Position numbers and translations under genes: made by a program. Of a stretch of 64,000 nt of DNA, positions 23,073-36,023 are shown piece after piece. Origin of the DNA: Heterocephalus glaber (lineage: Eukaryota > Chordata > Mammalia > Rodentia > Bathyergidae); contig NW_004624800.1 in assembly GCF_000247695.1 (NCBI RefSeq), positions 8,633,364 to 8,697,363 of the forward strand. Reading direction: 5' to 3'. How positions within the stretch are numbered: the stretch's first letter is position 1; each line of letters opens with the position of its first letter. The notes below the pieces were generated by a model, which was not told the origin of the DNA, searched no databases, and saw nothing but the letters and a program-made list of their open reading frames with translations.

Positions 23073-23941
23073 AGTGATATTTAAAGATGAAATGAAATGA
23101 GATGCTCTGGGGAGAGATGTGAGAATTATTCAGGCATTAAAGGTGTGTGCCCAAATTTGATAACTATTTATAGGAAAAGAAAAAAGAGTTCCAGGGAAGA
23201 TAGGAAGAAAAACAGGAGGGTGTGAGGTGCCATAACAAAGTACAAATGCTTTCCTATGAAGAGGAAGAAGTCATTATTTATGTGGCAACGTGGCAACACA
23301 CTCTTTTGTAGTCGAAATGGAATCCTGTCTTGGATCCACTGACTCCACTTTGCCAATGTTAGAATACCTTTTCTGGAATAAACAACTCTGATTGTTTGCT
23401 ACCTTTTCCTTGAAGGAAGGAGATGTGTACACAAATGTGTTCATTGCTTCACTACTGGAGTATCTGTAGTCAAAGGAAATGAGGAACAGCTACATTTTCA
23501 TAAGTAAAGGAAAGTGAGGGAACTTGGGACAAAATAACTGTGTAGAAAGCTTTGTAGTCAATATGAATAACAATAACAATGATTTTCAAGATACTGAAGA
23601 GGACAGAAAAATGTGAATCTGAATATGCATTATTAAAAGTTTTGAAAGTATAAATAATATAGTTGAAAATAGGCATAGACTAAATTTTTATTCTTTAATA
23701 ATTCTACTTATCACTTTAAAATATTTGACTGCATTAGTCATGTCAAATGATTTATCATTGTGGATTTTACATGTAAACTAATTTAAATATTGTCATTTAC
23801 AGTATTATAACTAGTTTCAACTAGTTACATTTTAAGAAGAAAATTATGGAGTTTATTTGAAACTAGTTTGAATTTTGATGACTCTGTTTCCAAAGTTCAT
23901 ACTCTCTTTCTACAGGTAAATTTTATATTTTTATAAAGAAG
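23073..23941. other. Intron sequence without recognised gene
   Basis: No gene or confident repeat. The short open frames in this region are not recognisable. Confidence 0.5.
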
Positions 23942-23952
23942 TATTTAAAACA

Positions 23953-24045
23953 GGGCAGGGGATTTAGCTCAGTGGTTTCACTGCCTGCCCAACAAGCACA
24001 AGGACCCGAGTTCGATACCCAGTACCAAAAAAAAAACAAAACAAT
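23953..24045 (+). repeat. ID-like SINE with 11-bp TSD
   Basis: The body runs from GGGCAGGGGATTTAGCTCAG to ATACCCAGTACC with an A-rich tail. TATTTAAAACA at 23942-23952 and 24046-24056 is an exact target-site duplication. Confidence 0.95.
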
Positions 24046-24606
24046 TATTTAAAACATAAGACTCATGAAAATTGTAAACACATGAGTACCTATTTTAAAT
24101 TGTCTTTAAATGTAGCTTTGTTAAATGAAAGAAATAAAGAAATTATACTAAGTGGTGAGGAGTATGCAAAATACTTTGGCCTCCTCAGGAAACTGAAAGA
24201 GGATTCTATGAATGACTTAATAGGCAAATCAAATCCTTTTAAAAATTAATGAAGTGTTGCTAGTTTAATTCCAAAATAAAGGCTAAAAGCATCATGCACC
24301 ATTAGTAATATTGTCTACTGGTATTATTTGAATTTGGAGTTAAAGATGAATCATTTTCACTCCCCATTTTTAGAAAACTTGCCAATTCATGCAACTATTA
24401 AGAAAGCCTGGTTTAGGAACAAATAAAGATATTTAGTGTTAATAAAGAATATGAGAGAAAATGAGGGAAAGAATGTTGTAAACAAATCACATATTAAAAT
24501 GTGGAAAAGCTTAACAATATAGCCATTATTTAATTAGTTGTAAATTTGTATTTTAATTTTTCAAAATTTTTGATTATCACAGTGACTCAAGAAAATAACT
24601 TATTTT

Positions 24607-26760
24607 AAGAAAAATGGCAGAGCGGTGAGTGCCAGTGGCAATTTCTCTAGGACAAGATGCCCGGAGCCTGCAACTCAACAGCCCAGGGACCAGAAAGGAA
24701 ATGGGTGGAGAGGGCACAGGAGACCCTTGAGGTAATTGACAGAGGAGAAGAAGAAAATGGGATCCACTGCAACAGAAGAAATAGATTACTGATGCAGATC
24801 AAACACATGCGACTTGGTGGATGGGCTGTGTACTTGTTCTGGTGGGGATCAGTGGAAACAACTCTGCTGCTGAGAAACAGAGACCGGACCTGGATGGTTA
24901 GAGTCATATATAGCTGGAGGTAGTGGCAAAAGCAGGAGAAAATGTTCCCTGAATGCCCACTCTGGAGAAAATAGTTGGTAAGTGAGGCTCCTGTGATAGG
25001 CAGTTGGCATGAGTGGCTGCTGTTTTGTGCAGAGAAGCACATGATTGAACTCCAACGTCAGAACAACATCGCTTTCTTCCAGGGTTGCTCTGCTGTCCTG
25101 AGAGAAAGAAGGTAAGAGTCATTCCATCATGATGGACTGTTGGCAGTTGGTCATCAGATCGAGGGAATTTATGTTGGGAAGTAGGAAACAGGTCCAGCCA
25201 ATCTGATTGGCAGTGGGCAATCAGGGTTGCCATTTTGTGGAGAAAGGCACACACTTGAACTCCTACAGCAGAACAGTGTCACTTTCTTCTAGGTTCACTT
25301 TGGTGCCATTCAGTCGTGGTAGACTCCCATCAGTATGTCAGTAGATTGAGGGAATTTATGTTGAGAAGCAGGGACCAGGTCCAACCAAACTCCACACCCA
25401 GGACAGGGCCCTTTAAAACTGGCCCAACTACAAAGGACTGGAGGCATCTCCTCTGCTCTGAAACCAGAGACATGAGTGAGCAAGCAGCCTTGGCTGGTGG
25501 CAGGAAGGGGACACTCCCTCCTGCACTGCAATAGAGGACACAAACAAGCAAACGACCCTAACCAGTGGTGGGACAAAGGTGCACACTATCCCCTGTATAC
25601 AATCACAGTGTGAAAAAAATAATCAAAATTGTGGAACAGAAGAGCCCATTTAAAATTTGGGAGAGGCCAACAGTCCACAGACCTGAGAATAGCCTCAGGC
25701 TAGGTCCAGTAGAGGGCACAACAACAGCTAGGAGAGCTGAGCAGACAGGATCTTGGTGAGGAGACTTGGGCAAGAGACATCTGGAAGGCCACTGACTGGG
25801 GAAGGGTCCCAGCTTTTACAGCCAGAAGTCAGAGACAGCCCCATGCCCAACACTGATCTTACTACAGACCTGATGGGTCTGCACAGAGCATTTATGGACT
25901 CTGTATCAACCACTAACACAGAGGAAATTTAGTATTTTTGTCTTTCTTTTTCCTTGTTTGCTTGACTCATTTCCCTTTTATTGTCTGGATGAGTTTTTTT
26001 TTCTTCTGGTGTTGTTTAGGTTTATACATTTATTCTTGTTCTGTTCTATTCACCATCTTTCTCTCTTTCTTCAAATATCCTTCTTGACTTTATGAAACTT
26101 TCATGTGAATGAACAGTGCCTCTTGCCTTTCTGATTTGCTTCAATATTCTTTGCTTCCTGCTTTATGTTTTCTCTCATGTCCTCTTTTCCCATATCCTAA
26201 AGCTTGAGTGTTCATCCTTTGCCCTCCAGCCTTGCTTCTTTATATTTCTCTTCATTTATATCTGTTTTGCCCCCATCCCCCTTAAATTTTCCTTCCACAG
26301 GATAAAATCACTCTACTAAAGGAAAACTCATTGCATACAAGCTCCTGGTTTACATCGGATTTTTTAAACAATGGTAGAGCTTGCTCATACTACCAAACTA
26401 ATAGGGACCACAGTTTGTCAGTTGCTAGAATGTGTTAGATGCTATTAATACTACTAATTGTACTACTTTAGCCATGATATCATACTTGTTGTAATCAGTT
26501 GTTCTCCAGTCTATGATAAAAGTGCAATTGTCTGGGATCACAACCATCACCATAATCCAGGACCAAAGGACTGGGTGCTGAACTAAATAGATAACAACCT
26601 CTCATCTTCAATAGATTGGGAAGGTAGGATCTTGAGATAAACACAAAGACCAAAAACCACCTACACCTACAAGACATCTCCGAGGAACAGGCATTTCCTA
26701 GAGAAGACTCAATAATAGTGAGAAAGCTATCTACCCTAAGAAATCTATAAGTAATTACTC
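24607..26760 (+). promoter_or_regulatory. L1 5' UTR with repeated promoter-like units
   Basis: This part is less AT-rich than the flanking intron. Two diverged tandem units of about 190-210 bp share the same landmarks in the same order: TTGAACTCC (25045, 25255), CTTTCTTC (25072, 25282), GAGGGAATTTATGTT (25161, 25348) and CAGGTCCA (about 25189, 25376). Tandem monomers carrying promoter activity are known in the 5' UTR of some rodent L1 families. The last 800 bp (25930-26760) is pyrimidine-rich, then A-rich. The short open frames on both strands in this part are probably not translated. Confidence 0.75.
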
Positions 26761-27625
26761 AGAAAACAAGATAAAATTTTAAAAATGGAAAATGAAAAGA
26801 CATAGAAGGAAAGCACAACCATAGTCATCCAGTCCACCAAATACAAGTACAGTGGACAATGAGATAGAGAAAATTGGAAGCAACCTACCTGAATTTTCTG
26901 AAATTATAGCTGCAGAAGTCATTAAACACATAGAAGAGGCAATAGAGAAAATAATCTTCCAGGTTAAAAAAAATGAAGGCCATGCTCAATGAAACTAGAG
27001 TAGTAACAGAATTTTAAAAAGAAGAGCTTAGGAAAATAATGGAAACCATCAACACCCAACACAGGAAAGAAATAGAAGCCTTGAAACAGATTCAAACAGA
27101 TAACCAGGAGATTGAAAACTCCACTGAAAGTATAGGCTATTTTATAAACCAAGAAGAGGCCAGAATCAATCCAACAACTGCAAGATGAGGCAAAGTAAAG
27201 CAATATAAGACTGATCGGAGTCAATGAAAGAGGTGAAAGTGCAATTGCCATCAAAAACTTGTTCATAGAAGTAATGGCAGGAAACTTCTCAAACATGAAA
27301 AAGGAATTGGACATACAAATGAGGCACACAGAACTCCAAATACTCATGACCAAAATGAATCCATAAAAAGGCATATAATAATCAAACTCCCAGAAATTCA
27401 GCACAAGAACAGAATATTAAAAGCTGTTAGAGAAAAGAAACCAATCACCAATAAAGGAAAAACTATCGGAATTACAGCAGACTTCTCAACACAAACCATT
27501 AAGGGAAAGAGAACATGGATTGAAGTATTTCAGGTCCTAAAAGAAAACAAGCTCCCACCCAGATTGATGTATCCCACAAGGCTATCATTCAAAAATCAAT
27601 GATACTTTCATGACAAATAACTGAA
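26761..27625 (+). pseudogene. L1 ORF1 remnant
   Basis: ORF1p is the L1 RNA-binding chaperone. The C-terminal domain is recognisable at about 27378-27606, where translation gives LPEIQHKNRILKAVREKKPI and then an ADFSTQT motif and LKENKLPPRLMYP. The upstream half is A-rich and in pieces suggests a coiled coil (EIEKIGSNLPEFSEIIAAE), broken by stops and frameshifts. No intact start-to-stop frame remains. Confidence 0.85.
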
Positions 27626-27671
27626 GAAATTCATGACAAACTAACCAGCTCTACAAAATGCTCTAAAGGGC

Positions 27672-27767
27672 TTTTTTTTTTTTTTTTTTTTTTTGGTACT
27701 GGGGATCTAATTCAGGTCTTTGCACTTGTGCAGCAGGTGGTGAAACCACTGAGCTAAATCCCCGGCC
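27672..27767 (-). repeat. ID-like SINE nested in the L1
   Basis: Poly-T and the reverse-complement ID body interrupt the L1 between ORF1 and ORF2. CTCTAAAGGGC is present exactly at 27661-27671 and 27768-27778 as target-site duplication, so the ID is younger than the L1 it entered. Confidence 0.97.
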
Positions 27768-27896
27768 CTCTAAAGGGCATTTTTGAAAGAGAAAATGAAA
27801 ACCACAATTCCAAGGACACCAATAGAAAGAAGGGACTAGGCAGGACAAGCAATTAAACAGAAGGGAAAGACAAGGAACCAACAGAAGAAAAATAAT

Positions 27897-30800
27897 ATGA
27901 CAGGAATATACCAATACATGTCAATTATAAACATCAATGTAAATGGTCTCAATTCACCAATCAAAAGTAACAGACTGGCAGAGTGGATCAAGAAACAAGA
28001 TCCAGCAATATGCTGCATAAAGGAAAAACATTTAACTCAGGAAGGAATTCATAAACTGAAAGTCAAAGAATGGAAAACATTATTCCATGTGACAGGAGCC
28101 CAGAAAAAAGCAGGGGTAGCTATTCTATTTGCAGACAAAGTGAACTTCAAGCCAAGACTGATAATAGGAGACAAAGGTCATTGCAAACTTCTTAGAGGAA
28201 AAATACAAGAAGAAGTGATAACAATTATAAATATATATGCACCAAGTATTGGTGCACCCAAATATATAAAGCAAATATTAATGGACATGAGAAATCTAAT
28301 GATATGAACACAGTTGTAATGGAACCCCTTAATACCCCACTGTCACAAACAGACAGATCATCTAGACAAAATTCAACAACGAAATATCAGAACTGAACCA
28401 AACTTGAAAACAAATGGACTGAGTACATGTCTACAGAATGTTCCTTCTCAAAATATCAGAATATATATATTTCTCAGCCACACATGGGATGTTTTAAAAA
28501 AATAGACCACATATAAGCCCGTAGAATATGCATAAGCAAATACAAAGGAATTGAAATTATCTCACCATATCACATTATCTGATCATAGGGCAGTGAAAAT
28601 GGAAATCAACAGCAAAAGAAACCACAAACTGTCCTTGAATAGGTGGAAATTAAGTAATACCCTTCTGAACAAACAATGGGTCACAGATGAAATTAAAGAA
28701 GAAATAAAATAGTATCTACAATTAAATGACAATGCCAACACAACATACTGCAACTTATTGGATGCAATGAAAGAAGTCCTAAGAGGGAAATTTATAGCAG
28801 TGAACTCTTATATCAGGAAAACAGAGCAAGTTCAAAAAAACAACCTAAGATTGAACCTCAGATTTCTAGAAAAAGAAGAAGTCAACCCCAAAGCTTTCAT
28901 GAGAGAGGAAATTACAAAGATCAGACCAGAAATTAATGCAATTGAGACTAAGAAAACAATACAAAGTATCAACGAATCAAAGAATTGGTTCTTCAAAAGA
29001 TTAAATAAAATTGACAAACTCTTACCCAACCTTATCAAAAAAAGAAAAGAAAAAACTCAAATTCTTGCAATTAGGAATGAAAAAGGGTGAAATCACAACA
29101 GGTCCTGTGGAAATTCAGATGATCATCAATACCTAGTTTGAGAATCTGTATTATAATAAGGTGGAAAACACAGAAGAAATGGACAGAATCTTAGATACAT
29201 GTGAATTAACAAAGCTGAACCGAGAAGATTAAAACTTCTAAGCAACCTAACATCAGTCAATGAAATTGAAAATGTAATTAAAAACTTACCAATAAAGAAA
29301 AGTCCAGGTCCTGATGGCTTCACTGCTAAATTCTACAAGATATTTAAAGAAGATCTACTGCCATTTCTCTTCAAACTCTTTAATGAAATACAAAGGGAAG
29401 CAATACTCCAAAAATCATTCCTGTTAGCCAGTAATTACCCTGATATCAAAACCAGAGAAGGACCCACCCAAACAACAAAACCACAGGCAAATCTCCCTAA
29501 TGAACATAGATGCAAAAATCCTCAATAAGATACTGGAAAACAGAATGTAACAAATCATCAAGAAGATTATACACCATGACCAAGTAGGATTCATCTCAGG
29601 GATGCAGGGATGGTTCAACATATTGAAATCAATAAATGTAACACACCATATCAACAAAGCCAATGACAAAAATCACACGATCATCTCAAGAGATGCCAAA
29701 AAAGCATTTGACAAAGTCCAAAACCCATTCATGATAAAACCCCAACAGATAATTGGAATAGATGGTCTTTACTTCAATCTGATAAAAGTCAACTTTGACA
29801 AACTAAGAGCCAACATAATACTAAATGGTTGAAAATTGAAAGCTTTCACTCTAAAATCAGGAACAAGACAAGTGTGTTGACCATCACCCTTCCTAGTCAA
29901 CATAGTTCTGGAAACTTTAGCCACAGCAATTAGAGAAGAAGAAGAAATAAAAGGAATAAAGATAGGAAAAGAAGAAGTTAAATTATCATTATTTGCAGAT
30001 GAAATGATTCTCTACATACAAGACCCTCAAAACTCCACCAATATTCTTCTAAATTTAATAACCAAATTCAGGAGCATAGCTGGATACAAAGTCAACACTC
30101 AAAAATCAATAGAACTCCTGTACACAAATAAGTAACTCACTAAGAAAGAAATTAGGGAAACAACACCTTTCACAATGGTGTCAAAAAATGGAATACTTAA
30201 GAATCAATCTAACAAAGGAAATAAAGGACCTATACATTGAAAATTACAGTACTCTGAAAAAGGAGATTGAAGAGGATATCAGAAGATGGAAAGACATCCC
30301 TTGCTCTTAGGCTGGAAGAACTGACATAATGAAAGTGGCCATACTCCCAAATTTGTTATACAGATTTAATGCAATCCCAATCAATATACCATTAGTATAC
30401 CTCACAGAACTAGAGAAAACGTTCCTAAAATTCATTTGGAATCAAAAGAAACCTAGAAGAGCAAAAACAATTCTGGGCAACAAAGGCAAGGCAGTGGCAT
30501 TACAATTCCTGACTTGAAATTATACTACAGAGCTATTGTTAAAACAGCATGGTACTGGCAAAAAATCATACCTAAGGATCAATGGAACAGACTAGAAGAG
30601 GCAAAAACAACACCAAACACACTCAATCACCTTATCTTTGACAAAGGGGATAAACACATTCACTGGAAGAAAGATAAGTTTCTTTAAGAAGTGGTACTGG
30701 AAAAACTGGGTTTCTACATGCCGAAGATTAAAACTAGACATATGTCTCTCATGATGCACTAAACTAAAATCAAAATAGATTAATGATATAAATATTAAAA

Positions 30801-30956
30801 TGGAAACATTAAATCTAGTGGAAGAGAGAATAGGTACAACTTTTGAGGACATAGAGGTAGGCAAAAACTTCATGAATAAAACCCAGACTGCATGGGAAAT
30901 AGTGCAAAGAATCAACTGGGATCTCATCCTATTAAAAGTTTTTGCACCTCAAAAGT
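27897..30956 (+). pseudogene. L1 ORF2 remnant (endonuclease, RT, C-terminal part)
   Basis: The start Met precedes a typical endonuclease N-terminus (INVNGLNSPIK; the ICCIKEKHL segment keeps the Glu of the usual QETH motif). An open part spans 27897-28307, followed by a stop and frameshifts. Further open parts are 28758-29090 (region before RT), 29602-29832 (AKKAFDKVQ) and 30329-30517 (C-terminal part). The RT active site at 29998-30003 reads FADE, with Glu replacing the second catalytic Asp. Conserved C-terminal phrases ([24 protein letters not shown]) precede the stop near 30954. Confidence 0.93.
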
Positions 30957-32010
30957 AATGATAAACAGAGTGAAGAGACAACCCACAGAGTGGGAAAAAA
31001 TTTTAGCCCATGGTCCCTTAGACAAAGGACTAATATCTGGAACAGACAAACAACTGTAAAAAATCAGACCACCCGAATTTAAAGATTCAATCCCAAAATC
31101 GGCATCTGAAATGAATAGACACTTCTCAGATGAAGAAGTAGAAATTGCAAATAAATTTATGAAAAAATGTCAGCACCACTGGTCATCCAAGAGATGAAAA
31201 TTAAAACAATGCTGAGATTCCACCTCCCTCCAGAAAGAATGGTTATTATCAAGAAATAAACCAATGACAGTGTTGGCAGGGCTGTGGGGAAAAAGGAACC
31301 CTGCTCCACTGTTGGCGGGAGTGCAGACTGGTGCAACCATTGTAGATATGAGTCTGGAGATTCCTCAAAAAATTAAGATGAGAGATCCCATTTGACTGAG
31401 ATATTCCTCTGCTGGGATCTTCCTGAAAGAATCAAAAGCATCATACCATAATGATAAATGATCATCCATATTTATAGTGGCACAGTTTGTAATAGCTTAA
31501 TCTTGGGAACAACCCAAATGCCCAGCAATGGATGAAAGGATAGAAAAGACACTTTTTTTTTTAATACAATGGAGTACTATGCTATAAAGAAAGATAAACT
31601 TGAGATATTTATAGCTAAATAGAAGCAACTTGAGACTATACTCTTAAGTGAAATAAATCAGACACGTGTAAATATCGCATTGTCTCTCTGGTGTGAGAAA
31701 CCGAGAGGGTAAATAAAGACCAAAATGTATAATAGATAATGTGAAATAGGTAGAAGCTGTTCCAAAGGAAAGAGAAACTGTGAAAGGGGAGTTGGGAAAT
31801 GGAAGAGAAAAGAAAAAAATGAGAAAAAAAGAAGAAAATGGAAGCAAAGCTTCTGTAAATAAGGAGGTAAGGGGGTTGAAGGGAAGGGAGGGGATTGGGA
31901 GCAAAAGAGGAATCAAGCTATACTATGTACAGGTACAAATTTCCTCTGATGAATGGGATCACTATGTATATTTAAAATGTACCAATAAAATTAATTAAAT
32001 TTAAAAAAGG
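30957..32010 (+). repeat. L1 3' UTR
   Basis: About 1 kb from the ORF2 stop to the short A-rich end. It includes the GAGATTCCACCTCCCTCCAG segment shared with the L1 at 36040, a purine-rich tract at 31780-31900 and the terminal ATGTACCAATAAAATT. This region identifies the other L1 3' ends in the window. Confidence 0.9.
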
Positions 32011-32299
32011 AAAATGACTTATGTTTATCCATTGTAGTATATTGTTTTTCGTATAAGTTTCCAGTTGGCCTATTACTTCCAATTTCAGTTTTGGTTCTTT
32101 AATTTTAGTATTTGACAGTATTTGTATGAAATTGTTTGTTTATGTTCTATTCTACCATGGTATCAGAGACCCCCACTTATTTCGTTCCCTTTCAACGCTT
32201 TTTCTCTCTGTTAATTTTTCTTGCTCTTGTTCACTTTGAAATTTGGGCGTTTTCAAATTTTTCTTTTTGCCTAGACCCAAGTTAAATGATACATGTGAA
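32011..32299. other. Intron sequence without recognised gene
   Basis: AT-rich intron following the L1 target-site duplication. Nothing else is visible. Confidence 0.5.
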
Positions 32300-32510
32300 A
32301 ATAATAGCTAGGACTTGGAGCACTGCCTGTAGGTACCATAGGTATTTCAGGTAATTTCAGCTAACCCTCATTATAGGTACAGGAGATGGGTGCTGCTGCA
32401 GACTTTTTCCACAATTGAAGAAAAGCACATAGAGGTTGGGTGACTTTCCCCAGGTGCACTGACTCACATGTGAGTTTTAAGCACTGTCCTACATAGTCTC
32501 CTACTCAGCA
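32300..32510 (+). repeat. MIR/L2-like old SINE fragment
   Basis: GCTAACCCTCATTATAGGTAC, then AGAGGTTGGGTGACTTTCCCC and AGGTGCACTGACTCACATG follow the order of the conserved core and 3' end of MIR-type elements (aligning with AGGTTAAGTAACTTGCCC). It is diverged. Confidence 0.6.
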
Positions 32511-34256
32511 GCCGCTACATGCCTACTGTATGCATAGTGCTCTTTCCTATTCTCTAAAAGCAAACAAAAGCAAACTTACATGCTATTACTAGTACAGACC
32601 CTATGCTAACCTTTGGTTTATATCTTGAGTGGTAGATACTGTCCCAAGCTCTAAAGTCCAGACACGCACTTGTGCCACCTGGGAGACCTTACATATGTGT
32701 CCCATAGCGTCTTCCACTGGACGTGTTTAGATTCAAAACATTAACCTTTCAATACAAACCATTTCTTATCACTTCTCTGCTTCTACTGAAAGTCTCCTGT
32801 CTCTAAATTACCCAAGAATAGTCTTTGATTCATTTTTTTTCAGGCTTGCATGGAAACATTTTTTACTTCCTATGTACACTATTTTTTTTCTTGAACCTTT
32901 TCTCATCCCTTTTTGGGGCTTTAATTCATCTTGCGTGAACTGTAACCAATAATTCCTATCTGAAACTTTCTTCATATTGCTCCATCCTCTAAAACATAAT
33001 CAAATTAACTTCTCATATTACATGTCCATTTATGAAAGTTACACATTTAAAATATCTTCAATTATTAATTACATGCTTACTGAATTAATTCCAAAATCCT
33101 AGGATTCAAGGTTTCACATTATATCACTGAGTGTAATTTCTCATGGTTGACCTGAATGTGCTCATAGCAAAGCCATAGCAGTGATTTTTCTCCACTCTTC
33201 TTTGTATTGTTTTCTCTCCTCTACTATCCCATCTCTTCTCTGATAGGATACTTGCCTGTCTCTTAAGACCCAACTTGGTGGGAGTCCTCAGATGCACTCA
33301 TATCTTTCCATATTGGTTTCGTTTCCACCATAAGTTAGACTTTCCTTTTGTGCCCTCACTTAGACGTAGATGCCTGTGCCTCCCACATGCTGAGCAGTGG
33401 ACATTTTTCAGTGTCTGGACCTGTGGGATGGCCAACAAATCCTTCCATGGGCAGTGGGTAGGAACAGCCCTTAGTTAACAATACTTTCTTGCTGAGTCCC
33501 TTCTACTGCTGTGGTCTGGCTCTTGAAATGAAAGTTGTCCTTTCCCAAACTTTAATCTGAAGACTTGGGGCTAATTCTCTTCTTCCTCTCTCTCTTTTCC
33601 CCTGTGCCAGTTACATAATTCTTGTAAATAAGCATTTATCCCTTTCACACTTACATTTAAGCACAGTGACTTCTCTGAGATCTTGCATCCATTTTCAGAG
33701 CCATCAGTGTCAGACACATGAAAATACTTTATATGCTTTACTACAGTTGGGCTTCAGAAAACATTATATAGGAAGCATGGACTTCTTTTGAATATCTATC
33801 ATAAAATAAAGCATTTTAATACATTTGTGAACTATTTATTGAATATTCAAATTGTGAATATAATAAATTACCCTTCCTCCCAAATTCTGCCAAAGTAGAT
33901 ATATATGTGTAAATACATATATACCAATATAATTTCTAACTTTGAATTTATCAGTATTAGAGACAAAAATAGTTGTTGTGATTATATAATCAAATTATAT
34001 TGCTTTGTCACTATATAAAAAACCTCCATTAAAATTTTTAGATTTTCGATTCTTTGGATGCAGAAGTTCTGATTAAAGAACCAATCAAAATTACATGTCA
34101 TTTAGCAGGAAGTACACTTTTATTTAAATAATATGCTGTGTGAGTAGGGTGATATCTACATTTATATACAAGTATTAATACATTTGTTTCTGAACAAATC
34201 AATTTGTAATCTAATGTACATTTGGTATTGAATTCTTGAAATTGTTAATACTCAAC
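32511..34256. other. Intron sequence without recognised gene
   Basis: No supported gene or repeat. The open frame at 33275-33478 has no recognisable family. Confidence 0.5.
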
Positions 34257-35985
34257 AGGTGAAGTAAAAGTCATTAATGAAAAATATCGAGAACTAACAA
34301 ATCAGTTTAGCAAAGTTGTAAGATATAAAATCAGTTGAAATTAAAAAATCTCATTTGCAAGATTTTCAAAAGAAAAACATACTTAGGAATAAATATCACT
34401 AAGGAGGTAAAAGAACTATATAGTGAAAATTGAAAGACATTGATGAAAAAAATTAAAGATGCAAATAAAATGGAAATTCCAAAGCAATCTTAAGAAAGAA
34501 CAAAGCTGGAGACATCACAATTCTCAATTTCAAACTCTATTGCAAAGTTATATTAATCAAAACTACATAAAACTGGCATAAAGCAAGCACATAGACTGAT
34601 GGAACCAATAGTATAGAGTAAAAATATGGCCACATCTATAAGGTAAAATAATCTTTGAAAAGCGCACCACGAATACAAATTGTAGATGGGAGATTCTCTA
34701 TAATAAACGGTGTGGGTAAAATAAGCTATCCACATGCAAAAGAAGAAAGTTAGGTCCTTATCTTGCACTGTTTATAATATTTAACTTAAAATGTATCAAA
34801 AATTAAGTATAAAATCTTAAACTACAGTATCTAGAAGACAGCATAGGGAAAAGGTCTTTGGCATTCGCTGTGGCAATTATTTACTGGATAAGATAGCAAA
34901 AGTGGCAACAACAAAACCAGAAGCAAATAAGACTACTGTATATTAAACTAAAAAGTTTCTGGGCTGCAAAATAAACAAACAATGGAATGAAAAAAGGAAT
35001 TTATGAAATGGCAGAAAATATTTTTCAGCCATATACCTGATAAGGGATTACTATCTAAAATGAAATTAAGAAACTCTGTCGTACACACATACACACACAT
35101 ATCTTGATTAAGAAATGAACAAAGAAATGAAATAGACATCTTTCAATGAAGATATAAAAATGTGCAACATGTATATGAAAAAAGTACTCAACATCACAAA
35201 TCTTTGGGGAAATGCAAATGAGAAAACTATCACACCACACCTGTTACAATGACTAAAATCAGAAAGAGATAACAAATGTTGATTACTGTGTCAGAAGAAA
35301 ATTGATCTCTTATATACTCCTGGTGGGAATGTAAACTGGCATAGTCATTACGGAAAATAGTGTAAAGGTTCCTCAGAAAGTGAAAAATAGAGTGACCATG
35401 TGATTCAGCAACCATATTTCTAGATATATGTCCAGAGAATGTGAAGTCAGTATCTCAAACATGTATGGGCAGCCCAGTGCATTGCATTACTTACAATAAC
35501 TAAGATATGGAAACAAGGTAAGCTAAGGACCATCAGCACATGAATAAAGAACATGTGTGTGTGTGTGTGTGTGTGTGTACACCATGGAATATCAGCCATA
35601 AACTTGAGGAAATCCTGTCATTTGTAACAACCTTGATGAACTTACAGAAATTTTGCTAAGTCAAACAAGCTAGACACAGAAAGATAAATGCTTTATGATC
35701 TCACTCATGAAATCTAAAAAGGCCAAATTTACAGAAACAGAGTGGAAAGAGCAGTGGTGGCTAGGGGCTAGGGAATGAGAGAAACAGGGAAATGTTTATC
35801 ACATAGTGCAAACATTCTCTGCAAAGATGAATGAGTTCTGGGAATCTAATGTAACAGAAGTGCAAATGGATGTTTTAATTTGATTGAGATAATCATTACA
35901 CAATTTATACATGTGACAGTCATCATATTATATACCTTGAATATGAATATATGTAGGATCTTCCTTCATAAATTATTTGAAAAGA
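34257..35985 (+). repeat. Old L1 (L1M-type), ORF2 3' part and 3' UTR
   Basis: ACATACTTAGGAATAAATATC, CAAAGCAATCTTAAGAAAGAAC, ATTCTCTATAATAAACGGTG and TGGAATATCAGCCATAAAC run in the order of old mammalian L1 ORF2, followed by a 3' UTR with GGTGGCTAGGGGCTAGGG. About 180 bp expected between AAATAAA and CCAAAGCAATC (near 34466) seems to be missing. A (TG)n lies at about 35554-35578. The copy has no long open frame. Confidence 0.85.
35554..35578. repeat. (TG)n microsatellite
   Basis: About twelve TG units inside the old L1 3' part, at a position where related copies often carry an AT- or TG-rich stretch. Confidence 0.92.
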
Positions 35986-36023
35986 AAAAAGAAATTACTT
36001 TTTCTTTCAAAAATTAAGAGTCA

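Larger units (their letters stand above)
24607..32010 (+). mobile_element. Full-length L1 retrotransposon with TSD
   Basis: A complete L1 layout in order: a 5' UTR of about 2.1 kb with repeated units, a decayed ORF1, ORF2 with endonuclease, RT and C-terminal parts, and a 3' UTR ending ATGTACCAATAAAATTAATT. The flanks AAAATAACTTATTTT (24592-24606) and AAAATGACTTATGTT (32011-32025) agree at 13 of 15 bases and are the likely target-site duplication. Length is about 7.4 kb including one nested ID. Many stops and frameshifts make it non-autonomous today. It lies antisense to the host transcript. Confidence 0.92.

Noticed and set aside
24647..25254. Several overlapping open frames on both strands
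   Set aside because: They fall in the L1 5' UTR, which is richer in GC and so has fewer stops; no domain is recognisable.
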